Assembly: GCF_003627815.1 (NCBI RefSeq)
Contig: NZ_CP032698.1
Span: 4,774,001-4,838,000 of the forward strand
Length of the DNA stretch: 64,000 bases
Direction: 5' to 3'
Origin: Streptomyces hundungensis
GTDB lineage: Bacteria; Actinomycetota; Actinomycetes; Streptomycetales; Streptomycetaceae
This document shows, one piece after another, positions 55,069-63,670 of the stretch. Both the position numbers and the translations under genes were made by a program. Under the pieces are notes generated by a model. That model had not been told where the DNA came from and made no database searches. It saw only the letters and a list, made by a program, of their open reading frames with translations. Every line of letters begins with the position of its first letter. The stretch's first letter is position 1.

Positions 55069-55921
55069 GAACCAGCGGAACCTGACGAGCGCCGAGCGCA
55101 AGGCGTTCGTCAACGCCGTGCTCGAACTCAAACGGCGTGGCACATACGACGCGTTCGCGCGCACCCACATCGACTTCTACGTCTCCGACGGCGACCGCGG
55201 GCTGCGCGTGGCGCACATGGCGCCGTCCTTCCTGCCCTGGCACCGCCGGTTCCTGCTGGAGTTCGAGCGGGCGCTCCAGAAGGTCGACCCGCGCGTCACC
55301 GTGCCGTACTGGGACTGGACGCGCGACAGTTCGGCCGCCTCGTCCCTGTGGGGCGACGACTTCATGGGCGGCAACGGACGCCGGGGTGATCTCCAGGTCA
55401 TGACCGGCCCCTTCGCGCACGCCCACGGCCACTGGGACATCACCGTCAACGTCACCGACGAACGCTTCCTCACGCGGGACCTGGGCCGCCCCAAGAACCC
55501 CATCAAACTGCCCACCGCCGCCGATGTCGCCCAGGCGCTCGCCGACCCGGTGTACGACGTCTCCCCCTGGAACTCGATGAGCGGGACCGGGTTCCGCAAC
55601 AAGCTGGAGGGCTGGACCAAGGCGTCGGGCGACGCCCGCTTCCGTACGCACAACCAGGTCCACCGCTGGATCGGCGGGATCATGCTCGGCGGCGCCGCCG
55701 TCAACGATCCCGTGTTCTGGCTGCACCACGCCTTCGTCGACAGCCTGTGGTCACGCTGGCAGGCCGCCCACCCGAAGTCCAAGCGCTATCTGCCGGACGT
55801 CCCGCCGCCGCTGGGCGACCTCCAGCACGGCCGGGTGGCGGCGCTCCACGACCCGATGCCGCCGTGGAACGTGGCGCCTGCGGCGCTCTTGGACCACAGC
55901 CGGATCTACCGGTACGCCTGA
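55052..55921 (+). CDS. melC2: Tyrosinase MelC2
   Basis: 289-residue type 3 copper enzyme making melanin from tyrosine via DOPA. Copper A ligands in RTHIDFY, AHMAPSFLPWHRRFLLEFE; copper B in THNQVHRW and VFWLHHAFVDSLW. No signal peptide: exported together with MelC1. GTG 55052 (VVYTRKNQRNLTSAERKAF) after GAAGGGGGAG; GTG 55055 is as likely. Full length for the streptomycete family. Confidence 0.96.
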   Translation: MVYTRKNQRNLTSAERKAFVNAVLELKRRGTYDAFARTHIDFYVSDGDRGLRVAHMAPSFLPWHRRFLLEFERALQKVDPRVTVPYWDWTRDSSAASSLWGDDFMGGNGRRGDLQVMTGPFAHAHGHWDITVNVTDERFLTRDLGRPKNPIKLPTAADVAQALADPVYDVSPWNSMSGTGFRNKLEGWTKASGDARFRTHNQVHRWIGGIMLGGAAVNDPVFWLHHAFVDSLWSRWQAAHPKSKRYLPDVPPPLGDLQHGRVAALHDPMPPWNVAPAALLDHSRIYRYA

Positions 55922-55930
55922 CACGGCGAC

Positions 55931-55960
55931 GGCCTCCCGGGGGGAGAAGTCCGGGAGGCC
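55931..55960 (+). terminator. Terminator after melC2
   Basis: GGCCTCCCGG-GGGGAGAAGT-CCGGGAGGCC, perfect 10-bp arms, 10 bases past the stop. Confidence 0.75.
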
Positions 55961-55982
55961 GCAGGCACCGTGGGAGCAGAGG

Positions 55983-56017
55983 CCCGGCCGGACCGTCACG
56001 AGGACCGTCCGGCCGGG
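55983..56017 (-). terminator. Terminator for the convergent chaplin
   Basis: CCCGGCCGGACCGTC-ACGAG-GACCGTCCGGCCGGG, 15-bp arms with one mismatch, 12 bases past the chaplin stop on the minus strand. Confidence 0.7.
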
Positions 56018-56028
56018 ACAGGGAGGCG

Positions 56029-56304
56029 TCAGCCCCCGTAGCCGCCGTGGTGGTGGAGCAGGTGGGAGTCGTTGACGCAGGTGTTGCCGAACACCGGGTT
56101 CAGCAGGCCGATGACGTCAACGGTGTTGCCGCAGAGGTTGACCGGGATGTGCACCGGCACCTGCACCAGGTTCCCCGAGAGGACGCCGGGGGAGTTGGAC
56201 GCGACAGCCTCGGCGCCGGCGTCGGCAGCGGCCATACCCGCACCGGCCAGTGCCATGGCGCCCGCTCCGGCGACGACGGCGGCCGTCTTCGCGATACGAG
56301 ACAT
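56029..56304 (-). CDS. Short chaplin with His-rich tail
   Basis: 91 residues, ATG 56304 (MSRIAKTAAVVAGAGAMALA) after AAGGAGAACTTTG. One chaplin domain with both Cys (NLCGNTVDVI, FGNTCVND), then an added tail SHLLHHHGGYGG not found in the other two short chaplins here. BldN-like promoter upstream. Convergent with melC2. Confidence 0.95.
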   Translation of the reverse strand: MSRIAKTAAVVAGAGAMALAGAGMAAADAGAEAVASNSPGVLSGNLVQVPVHIPVNLCGNTVDVIGLLNPVFGNTCVNDSHLLHHHGGYGG

Positions 56305-56358
56305 CAAAGTTCTCCTTGATTGGACACGCGACCGCAGACACGCAGTCGTCATGTCACT

Positions 56359-56386
56359 TCAACGTGTCGACCGGCCATAGGTAACG
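56359..56386 (-). promoter_or_regulatory. Sigma-BldN-like promoter for chaplin gene
   Basis: Read on the minus strand: CGTTAC (56386-56381), 16 bases, CGTTGA (56364-56359). Exact -10, 5 of 6 in the -35, exact spacing; it ends 54 bases before the ATG. The best of the three matches in the window. Confidence 0.65.
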
Positions 56387-56454
56387 GACACCAAGGAGCA
56401 AATCGGTTCCTCCCTGAGCGAACCGGGGACGGCCGCCCCGCGCGCACAAGCGCT

Positions 56455-56784
56455 TCACTCCTCGCCGTACCTCCCGCGTGAGGAGCGCCGGGACAGGGCG
56501 ACCGCCGCCGCCCCCGTGACGACCGCGCCCACGCTCAGGGCGCCGAGCAGCGTGGCGTTGGCGTCGGCGCCGGTGTCCGCCAGGGTCGGCGGAGCCGCGC
56601 CGGGGCGCACTGGGGCGCCGCCGGGCGCGTGCGGGGCCGTGTGCGGCGCTGTGTGGGGCGCGGAGGCGGGCGGCGGGGCCGCGCCGGGACGGTCGGTGGC
56701 GTGCGCCGCGTACCCGGTGCCCAGCGCGGACACCAGGCCCGTGACGAGGGCGGCCCGCGCCGCGGAACCTGAGAGCTTGTACAT
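56455..56784 (-). CDS. Small LAxTG sortase-substrate protein without chaplin domain
   Basis: 109 residues: signal peptide (SAARAALVTGLVSALGTGYAA), a short spacer with APHTAPHTAPHAPGGAP, sorting motif LADTGADAN, a membrane helix and RRSSRGRYGEE. The sorting segment shares LADTGAD and layout with the long chaplin at 37911, but no chaplin domain is present. Either a wall-anchored small protein in its own right or a reduced long chaplin. ATG 56784. Confidence 0.82.
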   Translation of the reverse strand: MYKLSGSAARAALVTGLVSALGTGYAAHATDRPGAAPPPASAPHTAPHTAPHAPGGAPVRPGAAPPTLADTGADANATLLGALSVGAVVTGAAAVALSRRSSRGRYGEE

Positions 56785-56946
56785 GCCTGCGACCCTTCAA
56801 CAGGAAAACCGGAGGGGGGATCAGATGCTGATACGCATAATTGGGATCCGCCTCGCGGGGCCCCCGGGGCCACGCGAGCACCACCGAAGGGATCACCCGC
56901 CCGGCCCATCGGCCGCCCCCGCACGGCTCAGCGCGCGGCCCGCCGC

Positions 56947-57951
56947 TCACCGCGCCCGGTAGGCGTGCGCCGCCTCGGGGTGGTCGGGGCACTCCCAGAC
57001 GCCGTGCGGGCAGTAGTCGGTCAGGGTCTGGTAGACGGGCCGGTAGCGGCGGAACCAGGCCGTCATCCCGCGCACGTACGGCGCGTCGTCCCCGTTGCGG
57101 AAGAGTCCCCACTCCGGGTACGACACCGGCTTGCCGTGCCGGGCGGCGAAGTCGACCTGGGCGCGCAGTCCGTACGGCTCCTCGACCTGCTCGCGGAAGG
57201 ACATGCCGGCGGGCTGGTCGTAGGAGTCCATGCCGACGATGTCGACGAAGGCGTCCCCGGGATAGCACTCGGTCCACGCCACCGCGTCGCGCCCGCGGTT
57301 CGGCGCGAAGTCGAAGCGGAAGTGCTGCCCCGCCACCGAGCGCATCGCGGTGACCACGCGCCGCCAGTACGCCCGCCAGGAGGCCGGATCGGGAGCGCAG
57401 CGGTGCGTATAGGTGACGCCGTTCATCTCCCACCCGAGGACGACGTTGGTGTCGGCGAGCCGGAGGGCGACCAGGCGCTCGGCCAGCGCGGTGAAGTGGC
57501 CGTCGAAGGCGCCGCGCGCGCCCTGTCCGAGCAGGCCGCGCACCTCGGCGTCGGGCAGGCCGGCCTCGTTGGGGGCCAGCATCGGCACGTTGAGGACGAA
57601 GACCCGGTCGGTGCGCTCGTGGCGCCAGCGGGCCCAGGGCGCGAGGAGCCGGGGCGGGCCCTCGATGCCGCTCCAGGTGTCGCCCGGCAGATAGGTGTGG
57701 CCGGCCCGCAGCCGCCCCTGGCCGCGCCACTTCTCGACCGCAGCCAGCTTGACGATGCCGTCCCCGTCGGACCCGGTGAAGACGCCCGCCGCCGTCCTGG
57801 CCCCGGTCGGCATCGGGCCGCGCGTCCGGTCGCCCGGCGGCTGGACCAGCGCGGAGAGGAGCAGCACGAGCGCGCACAGCGCGGCCTTCCACGAGGACGC
57901 GGCGTTCGACGCCCGACGGCGTCCGGGGCCGGTCCCGCTCGCCCGGCGCAC
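56947..57951 (-). CDS. GH26-like secreted/anchored glycoside hydrolase
   Basis: 334 residues; GTG 57951, signal-anchor ALCALVLLLSALVQPP, then a domain closely matching the hydrolase at 39546: GHTYLPGDTWSGIEG, LGWEMNGVTYTHRC (acid/base Glu), RFDFAPNRGRDAV, GMDSYDQPAG, SYPEWGLFRNGDD (nucleophile Glu). Related GH26 enzymes cut beta-mannans and similar glucans. Here the frame is intact and there is no C-terminal Pro-rich extension. It starts 8 bases after the 75-residue secreted protein's stop, so likely co-transcribed with it. Confidence 0.88.
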   Translation of the reverse strand: MRRASGTGPGRRRASNAASSWKAALCALVLLLSALVQPPGDRTRGPMPTGARTAAGVFTGSDGDGIVKLAAVEKWRGQGRLRAGHTYLPGDTWSGIEGPPRLLAPWARWRHERTDRVFVLNVPMLAPNEAGLPDAEVRGLLGQGARGAFDGHFTALAERLVALRLADTNVVLGWEMNGVTYTHRCAPDPASWRAYWRRVVTAMRSVAGQHFRFDFAPNRGRDAVAWTECYPGDAFVDIVGMDSYDQPAGMSFREQVEEPYGLRAQVDFAARHGKPVSYPEWGLFRNGDDAPYVRGMTAWFRRYRPVYQTLTDYCPHGVWECPDHPEAAHAYRAR

Positions 57952-57959
57952 CGTGACCT

Positions 57960-58187
57960 TCAGTGGGCCCCGGACGCGCCGTCGGGCTGGAGGGTGCCGC
58001 CGAACATGGCGACACCGGCGGTGAGCGTCTCGGCGATCTCGCCCCGCCCGCCGAGCACCTTCGGCTGCCCGTACTCGGAGACGCTGCCCTGCCCCGCGCC
58101 CGTATCGGCCGCCGCGACACCGGGCGCGGCGAGGAGCAGGAGGGATGCGGCGGCGGTGGCGGCTCGGAGGCGGCGCTGTGTGTTCAT
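57960..58187 (-). CDS. Small secreted protein upstream of GH26-like gene
   Basis: 75 residues: signal peptide RLRAATAAASLLLLAAPGVA, mature ADTGAGQGSVSEYGQPKVLG and GGTLQPDGASGAH, no cysteine. ATG 58187. No family recognised. Position 8 bases before the hydrolase start suggests one transcript. Confidence 0.7.
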   Translation of the reverse strand: MNTQRRLRAATAAASLLLLAAPGVAAADTGAGQGSVSEYGQPKVLGGRGEIAETLTAGVAMFGGTLQPDGASGAH

Positions 58188-58245
58188 GCCCGGTACAACG
58201 CCCCGCGCGCGGCGAGGGTACGCGGGCGGGGCCGGGCGCCGGTTC

Positions 58246-59526
58246 TCAGGGCTTGGCCGCATCGAAGGTGAAGTACTGCCTGCGGACGCGGTGGTCGAAG
58301 TTGGACGTGCCGAGTTCCGGCTCGCCGAGCGCGCGCACGGCCAGCGGCCGGGTGAGCAGTTCGCGCAGGACGGCCTTGATCTCCAGGCGGGCCAGATGGG
58401 CGCCGAGACAGTAGTGCGGGCCGCCGCCCCCGTATCCGAGGTGCGGGTTGGGGTCGCGGGTGATGTCGAAGACGTCCGGGTCGGTGAAGACCGACGCGTC
58501 ACGGTTGGCGGATGCGTACAGGAGCATCACCTTGTCGCCGGGCAGAAAGGTGTGGCCGCTCAGGGTGTAGCGCGTGGTGACGGTGCGGCGGAACTGGATG
58601 ATGGGCGTCGAGTGGCGCACGATCTCGTCCACGGCGCCGTCCGCGTACCGGTCGAAGTCGTCGGTCAGCAGGGCGAGTTGGTCCGGGTTGCGGGTCAGGA
58701 GCACCAGGGCGTGAGCGATGGCGTTGCGTGTCGTCTCGACGCCCGCGACGAGCAACAGCGAGAAGAACGAGCCCAGTTGACGGTACGTCAGCGCCTGTCC
58801 CTCCACGTCGGCGCAGACCAGTGCCGAGATGAGGTCGCCGGTGGGGTGGCGGCGCCGCTCGCGGCCGAGGCGCGCCACCGTCAGCTCCATCCGGGCCAGC
58901 GCCCGCAGCCCCTTGCCCGGGCTCATCAGGCGGGCACCGAGACCACGCCGTACCCCGGCGTGCTCGGAGGCCCGGTCGATCTGGCGGGCGATGCGGCGCC
59001 GGTCGGCGTCCGGCACGCCCAGCATCGCGCAGATGACCTCGAACGACATCCGGGAGGCCACTGAGGAGACGAACTCATCGGGCCGCTCGGCGACCATGTC
59101 GTCCACGATGCGCACGGCGAGCTCACGGATGTGCGTCTCGGTGGCGGCCAGCAGGCGCGGGGTGAAGGCCTGCTGCACGATGCGGCGCAGCCGCGCGTGG
59201 TCGGCGCCGTCCAGGTTGACCATCGAGTCACCGAACAGCGTCCGCACCCAGCGCGCCGGCTCGGGCGAGGTGACCCCGGGCGCGCTCGCGAACACCCGGG
59301 GCAGCCGGCTCGCCTTGAGTACGTCGGCGTGCCGGACCAGCGCGTAGAAACCCTGCTCGGCGCGGCGGGGGGTGGAGGGGCGTTCGGTGAAGAACACGGG
59401 GCGCGGCTCGTGCCGCAACTCCGTGAAGCGTGCCAGGCGTTGAGCGGCCGGCAGCTTCCAGAACGCCGGGTTCGCGAGGTCGGCGCAGGCGTCGCTGGGG
59501 GCCGGGATGGTCCGGGTGTGGGTCAC
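58246..59526 (-). CDS. Cytochrome P450
   Basis: 426 residues, GTG 59526 ([20 protein letters not shown]). I-helix [17 protein letters not shown]-helix DEIVRHSTP (ExxR present), heme loop [20 protein letters not shown] (Tyr for the usual Phe). The N-terminal DLANPAFW and the FDHRVRR end resemble P450s acting on steroids or terpenes (CYP125/CYP111-like); substrate not deducible. No redox partner gene adjacent. Confidence 0.92.
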   Translation of the reverse strand: MTHTRTIPAPSDACADLANPAFWKLPAAQRLARFTELRHEPRPVFFTERPSTPRRAEQGFYALVRHADVLKASRLPRVFASAPGVTSPEPARWVRTLFGDSMVNLDGADHARLRRIVQQAFTPRLLAATETHIRELAVRIVDDMVAERPDEFVSSVASRMSFEVICAMLGVPDADRRRIARQIDRASEHAGVRRGLGARLMSPGKGLRALARMELTVARLGRERRRHPTGDLISALVCADVEGQALTYRQLGSFFSLLLVAGVETTRNAIAHALVLLTRNPDQLALLTDDFDRYADGAVDEIVRHSTPIIQFRRTVTTRYTLSGHTFLPGDKVMLLYASANRDASVFTDPDVFDITRDPNPHLGYGGGGPHYCLGAHLARLEIKAVLRELLTRPLAVRALGEPELGTSNFDHRVRRQYFTFDAAKP

Positions 59527-59602
59527 GCTCGTACCGTTCTGACCGCCGCGCGGCTCTGGGTCGACACTGCAAGGACGCTGGGGGACGGGGATTCGGGCGG
59601 GG

Positions 59603-59881
59603 TCAGCTCATCAGCTCGCGGCCGGCCTTGACCGCGTCCTTGGCCGCCTTGACCGCGTCGGTGCCGGCCTTCACGCCGTTCTTGACGGCGGTGACCTTCT
59701 TGCCCAGCTTGTCCCCGACGGCGCTCTCGGCGACGGGCTTGACCTGGGCGCCCGCGGCGCTGGTGGTGGTGGCCGCCTTGCTCAGGGTGTTGCCCAGGTC
59801 GAGGGCGTGCGCGGCGGGGGAGAGGGCGGCCGCGATGGCGGTTCCGGCTGCGGCGGCGGCGAGGTATCGGCGTACGTTCAT
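59603..59881 (-). CDS. Small secreted Lys/Ala-rich protein
   Basis: 92 residues: signal peptide to AAHA, mature [20 protein letters not shown] followed by a helical, basic Lys/Ala repeat ([20 protein letters not shown]). No family recognised. ATG 59881 ([15 protein letters not shown]). Confidence 0.7.
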   Translation of the reverse strand: MNVRRYLAAAAAGTAIAAALSPAAHALDLGNTLSKAATTTSAAGAQVKPVAESAVGDKLGKKVTAVKNGVKAGTDAVKAAKDAVKAGRELMS

Positions 59882-60046
59882 GTCGGCTACAACGCATGAG
59901 CCGGGCCAAGGGCACGCCCGGGGGGCGCGCGGCGCGCGAACGGGCTCCAGGTTGCTGCAAGCAGGGGAACTTTGCAGTGATACCGCCGCCGGGATCGTTC
60001 TAGCAGAACGACACGGCCGAAGAGGCCAGGGAAGGAAAGAACATCC

Positions 60047-60547
60047 ATGGGAATCACCTCACGCGCGGGCCTGGCGACCGTACTGACCTGCATCGCGACG
60101 GCAGCGGCTGTGGCGCCGGCCGCGGCCGCCCCGACCGCCCCGGTCGACGTGCCGCTCGGCGGTCTGAACACCGTCCTTCCGTTCGACGCCCCCACCGTGC
60201 ACACCGGCATGCCGCTGCCCGTCCCCGGCGCCCCGGACGGACCGCGCTATGTGAAGGGCAACCTCCTGCCGCACAACATGGTCCCCGCGCTGCCGATCGA
60301 GACCGCGCTGCCCGACACCCACATCGGTACGCCGCTGCCCGACCCGCTGAGCCCCCGCAACCTCGGCACCCCCCAACTGGTCGCCCCCGACACCGCGCTG
60401 CACCTGCTCACCCCGGGAGCGGACCTCGGCGCCCCCCTGAGCCAGCCGCGCGCCGGTCTTTACGGGCTGCCGGCCGTCACCCTGCCGGAGGCCGGCCTGA
60501 CCGCGCCCGCGGTCCAGAGCGACCCGGCCGCCACCGCGGCCCTCTGA
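60047..60547 (+). CDS. Secreted Pro/Leu-rich protein
   Basis: 166 residues, ATG 60047 after GGAAGGAAAG. Signal peptide GLATVLTCIATAAAVAPAAA; mature region of loose repeats (GMPLPVPGAPDGP, IGTPLPDPLSP) without cysteine or known domain. Divergent from the Lys/Ala-rich protein gene. Followed after 78 bases by another secreted protein gene. Confidence 0.75.
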   Translation: MGITSRAGLATVLTCIATAAAVAPAAAAPTAPVDVPLGGLNTVLPFDAPTVHTGMPLPVPGAPDGPRYVKGNLLPHNMVPALPIETALPDTHIGTPLPDPLSPRNLGTPQLVAPDTALHLLTPGADLGAPLSQPRAGLYGLPAVTLPEAGLTAPAVQSDPAATAAL

Positions 60548-60625
60548 GCCGAGCGCCCGCCCGGGGCGCCGTGCCCGCACCCTGGGGACGGCCCCAACTC
60601 GCCCCGCTCTCCCAGGAGTTGACCC

Positions 60626-61243
60626 ATGTCCCGTCCGTCGGGGAACGTCCCTGCCACCTTGCGGCTCGCCGGGGCCGTCGCGGCGCTGCTCGCCGTCACC
60701 GCCCTCACGGCCCAGGGCGCGACGGCGGCGGCGCCCGGCCGCCCCGATCCGCACCCGGTGGGTGAGGGCGCGCCGCCGTGGCCCGCGCCCGCCGACCCGG
60801 CCGCGGCGGCCAAATCGGCGGGCCTTGAGATGCTGTCCGCCGAGGGCATGGTCCAGCACACCCACACCCATCTGGACGTCCTCGTCGACGGCCGGCCCGT
60901 CACCGTCCCCGCCTCGATCGGCATCGACGCGCCGCACCGGCTCATCAGCCCCCTGCACACCCACGACACCAGCGGGGTGATCCACGTCGAGTCGCCGAAG
61001 CGGGCGGACTTCACACTGGGCCAGTTCATGACCGAGTGGGGCGTCCCGCTGAGCGCCGACCGCATCGGCGGCCTGCACGCGGTCGGCGGGCGCCATCTGA
61101 AGGCGTACGTCAACGGGCGCGCGGTCGCCGGGAACCCCGCGGCGATCGTGCTGCGCGAACGCGACGAGATCGCGCTCGTCCTCACCCGGGACACCGACAC
61201 CCACCCGGTGCCCGCGAGCTACGCCTGGCCGAACGGTCTGTAG
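60626..61243 (+). CDS. Secreted protein with His-rich HTHTHLDV motif
   Basis: 205 residues. Signal peptide LRLAGAVAALLAVTALTAQG; then a compact domain with HTHTHLDVLVDGRPVTVPAS, ISPLHTHDTSGVIHVESP and FTLGQFMTEWGV, a pattern I have seen in unnamed bacterial extracellular domains, some near thioredoxin/VKOR genes. The His clusters suggest metal binding. ATG 60626 is in the right place for the signal peptide. Confidence 0.78.
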   Translation: MSRPSGNVPATLRLAGAVAALLAVTALTAQGATAAAPGRPDPHPVGEGAPPWPAPADPAAAAKSAGLEMLSAEGMVQHTHTHLDVLVDGRPVTVPASIGIDAPHRLISPLHTHDTSGVIHVESPKRADFTLGQFMTEWGVPLSADRIGGLHAVGGRHLKAYVNGRAVAGNPAAIVLRERDEIALVLTRDTDTHPVPASYAWPNGL

Positions 61244-61393
61244 GGCTCGGCACAGGGCGTACGGCACCGAGTCACTGACGTCGTCACCGGCGCGCACGGG
61301 GGCACCGGTGGCCGGACGGAACGTCTCCCCGCACGGCTGCTCGTCGGGCCGTGCGGACACAGGATCCGTGTCGCGGCGCGGACAGCACGCCGG

Positions 61394-61434
61394 CAGCTCC
61401 TGTCCGGGGATCTACTCCCCCCGGACAGGAGCTG
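61394..61434. terminator. Strong hairpin downstream of His-rich protein gene
   Basis: CAGCTCCTGTCCGGGG and its exact complement, 16-bp arms with a short loop, in the 285-bp gap 61244-61528; 150 bases after the preceding stop. Confidence 0.6.
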
Positions 61435-61528
61435 CTGCCATGTGCGGCGGGGGCCAGGGCCGGGTACGCCCGTGGGGTGAGAGCGGGTGGCGGCCGTGTC
61501 CTTGGCCGCCACTCCCCGTTGTGCAGGC

Positions 61529-61822
61529 GTGATCTCAACACGACGCATCGCCACTGTCCTCGCCGTCGCCGCCGGTGTCTCGGGCCTCGCCGTCTCCTCG
61601 GCGAACGCGGCGGGCCCCCTCGACCACGTGGGCAAGCCGTTGAACCCGATCAGCGAGCTCGACAACCTCGCCGCCAGCGGCATCCCCGCCCAGTACGCGG
61701 CCCAGCTCCCCGGCGTCAAGCAGCAGCTCGCCGGTCTCAACCACCTCAACGACCTCAGCCAGCTGCACCAGGTGATCGACCCGGTCCAGCCGCTCCTGGG
61801 CCTCCTGCCCGTGACGGGCTGA
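61529..61822 (+). CDS. Small secreted protein
   Basis: 97 residues from GTG 61529 (VISTRRIATVLAVAAGVSGL). Signal peptide to ANAA, mature GPLDHVGKPLNPISELDNLA ... DPVQPLLGLLPVTG. No cysteine, no known family. The frame opens at 61487 but the signal peptide fits the later start. Confidence 0.72.
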   Translation: MISTRRIATVLAVAAGVSGLAVSSANAAGPLDHVGKPLNPISELDNLAASGIPAQYAAQLPGVKQQLAGLNHLNDLSQLHQVIDPVQPLLGLLPVTG

Positions 61823-61846
61823 CCCGAGGCGACCCGGGACGCAACA

Positions 61847-61888
61847 CGGGCGCGCGCCCGGAACCCAGTGGTTCCGGGCGCGCGCCCG
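61847..61888. terminator. Bidirectional terminator, 19-bp perfect stem
   Basis: CGGGCGCGCGCCCGGAACC-CAGT-GGTTCCGGGCGCGCGCCCG, between convergent stops at 61822 and 61910. Confidence 0.85.
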
Positions 61889-61909
61889 CTCGGTGTCGCG
61901 GTTCCTCGC

Positions 61910-62119
61910 TCAGAGGAGGATCAGCAGCAGGCTCGTCAGCAGGCCGTAGTGGCGGTGGCGGTTCGAGTCGTTGTTGCCGTGGTCGTCGCCGTAACCGTAG
62001 TTACCGTGGGCCACGACGCGCACAGCGGACTGCGGGGCGGCCTGGGCGGTCGCGGTGGTGGGGACGATCACGGCGGCGGAGAGCGCGGCCACAACGGCGG
62101 CGCGGCGGATGAGGCTCAC
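61910..62119 (-). CDS. Small secreted His/Asn/Gly-rich protein
   Basis: 69 residues from GTG 62119 (VSLIRRAAVVAALSAAVIVP), since GGAG lies 6 bases before it; ATG 62131 is in frame but unsupported. Mature part VVAHGNYGYGDDHGNNDSNR with HRHY, ending in a Leu-rich hydrophobic tail (YGLLTSLLLILL). No family recognised. Confidence 0.72.
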   Translation of the reverse strand: MSLIRRAAVVAALSAAVIVPTTATAQAAPQSAVRVVAHGNYGYGDDHGNNDSNRHRHYGLLTSLLLILL

Positions 62120-62269
62120 AATGAACTCCACATTCGGGTGGGCAAAACGGACTAAACCGAACCGTAAGTGCCTTATCGCGCATCATCGTGTTGGGCGCGC
62201 GCACCGCTACTCCACGTGGCGCCATCCAATTTTCCGCCGCGCCCGGCCCGCCCGTGTCCCCGCCCGTGC

Positions 62270-63388
62270 TCAGCCCGCGAAGTCGGCGACGCCCAGCGTG
62301 TCCGAGTACCCCTCGATCGACTGCGGGTCGCGCGAGCCCGGCCCCACATAGCGGGCGGAGGGCCGCACCAGACGGCCCGTCCGCTTCTGCTCCAGGATGT
62401 GCGCCGACCAGCCCGCCGTCCGCGCACAGGAGAACATCGACGTGAACATGTGCGCCGGAACCTCCGCGAAGTCCAGCACGATCGCCGCCCAGAACTCCAC
62501 GTTCGTGGCCAGCACCCGGTCGGGCCGGCGCGCGTGCAGCTCCTCCAGGGCCGCCTTCTCCAGCGCCTCCGCCACCTCGAAGCGGGGCGCGCCCAGCTCC
62601 TTGGCGGTGCGGCGCAGCACCCGGGCGCGCGGGTCCTCGGCGCGGTAGACGCGGTGGCCGAAGCCCATCAGGCGCTCGCCCTTGTCGAGGGCCTGTTTCA
62701 CATACGCGCTCGCGTCGCCGCTGCGCTCGATCTCCTCGATCATGCCGAGCACCCGCGAGGGCGCGCCGCCGTGCAGCGGGCCCGACATCGCGCCGACCGC
62801 GCCGGACAGCGCCGCCGCGACGTCCGCGCCGGTCGAGGCGATGACCCGGGCGGTGAACGTCGAGGCGTTCATGCCGTGCTCGGCGGCGCTCGTCCAGTAC
62901 GCGTCGACCGCCTTGACGTGCTTGGGGTCGGGCTCGCCGCGCCAGCGGATCATGAAGCGCTCCACTACGGACTGCGCCTTGTCGATCTCGCGCTGCGGAA
63001 CCATCGGCAGGCCCTGCCCGCGCGCCGACTGGGCGACGTACGACAGCGCCATCACGGCGGCCCGCGCCAGGTCGTCGCGGGCGGTCTTCTCGTCGATGTC
63101 GAGCAGCGGCTTCAGGCCCCACACCGGCGCCAGCATGGCGAGCGCGGACTGCACGTCCACCCGGATGTCTCCGGAGTGGACCGGGATCGGGAACGGCTCG
63201 GCCGGCGGCAGACCGGGGTTGAACGCCCCGTCGACCAGCAGGCCCCACACGTTCCCGAACGAGACGTGTCCGACCAGGTCCTCGATGTCGACGCCCCGGT
63301 AGCGAAGGGCGCCGCCCTCCTTGTCCGGCTCGGCGATCTCCGTCTCGAACGCGACGACTCCCTCAAGTCCGGGTACGAAGTCGGACAT
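62270..63388 (-). CDS. Citrate synthase (type II-like, CitA/citrate synthase 2)
   Basis: 372 residues, condensing acetyl-CoA and oxaloacetate. Catalytic His regions EHGMNASTF and [13 protein letters not shown]; the third catalytic position is Glu in NVEFWAA where most have NVDF, as in actinobacterial citrate synthase 2 proteins. [12 protein letters not shown] and RPSARYVGP close the active site. ATG 63388 ([16 protein letters not shown]) lies after GAGGAG. Divergent from pdxH, an arrangement conserved in Streptomyces. Confidence 0.94.
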   Translation of the reverse strand: MSDFVPGLEGVVAFETEIAEPDKEGGALRYRGVDIEDLVGHVSFGNVWGLLVDGAFNPGLPPAEPFPIPVHSGDIRVDVQSALAMLAPVWGLKPLLDIDEKTARDDLARAAVMALSYVAQSARGQGLPMVPQREIDKAQSVVERFMIRWRGEPDPKHVKAVDAYWTSAAEHGMNASTFTARVIASTGADVAAALSGAVGAMSGPLHGGAPSRVLGMIEEIERSGDASAYVKQALDKGERLMGFGHRVYRAEDPRARVLRRTAKELGAPRFEVAEALEKAALEELHARRPDRVLATNVEFWAAIVLDFAEVPAHMFTSMFSCARTAGWSAHILEQKRTGRLVRPSARYVGPGSRDPQSIEGYSDTLGVADFAG

Positions 63389-63670
63389 CAGGCGGCTCCT
63401 CAGGATGTGTGCGACGGGCTGCGGGCGGGCCGTGCCGCCCCGGGTCCCTCGGTCATGCCCCGTACGGCGGGCAGGAATCCCGCCGCGGGTCTCACCACGT
63501 GTATGGAGGCCACAGTGGCCCAGCCGAGAGTTTGGCGGGTCCCGCCGATGCGGGGAAGCGTGACATCCGGCACACTGCCCCAAATCCGCGGTACAGGGTT
63601 AACGCCCCGCCGCCGCGGGCACACTGGACCCCCTCCGGGCCCGGGGCCGCGGTACGGCAGGATGGGTCGG

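Noticed and set aside
61244..61528. Riboswitch before the 61529 gene
   Set aside because: Apart from one terminator-like hairpin I could not fit any known aptamer core.
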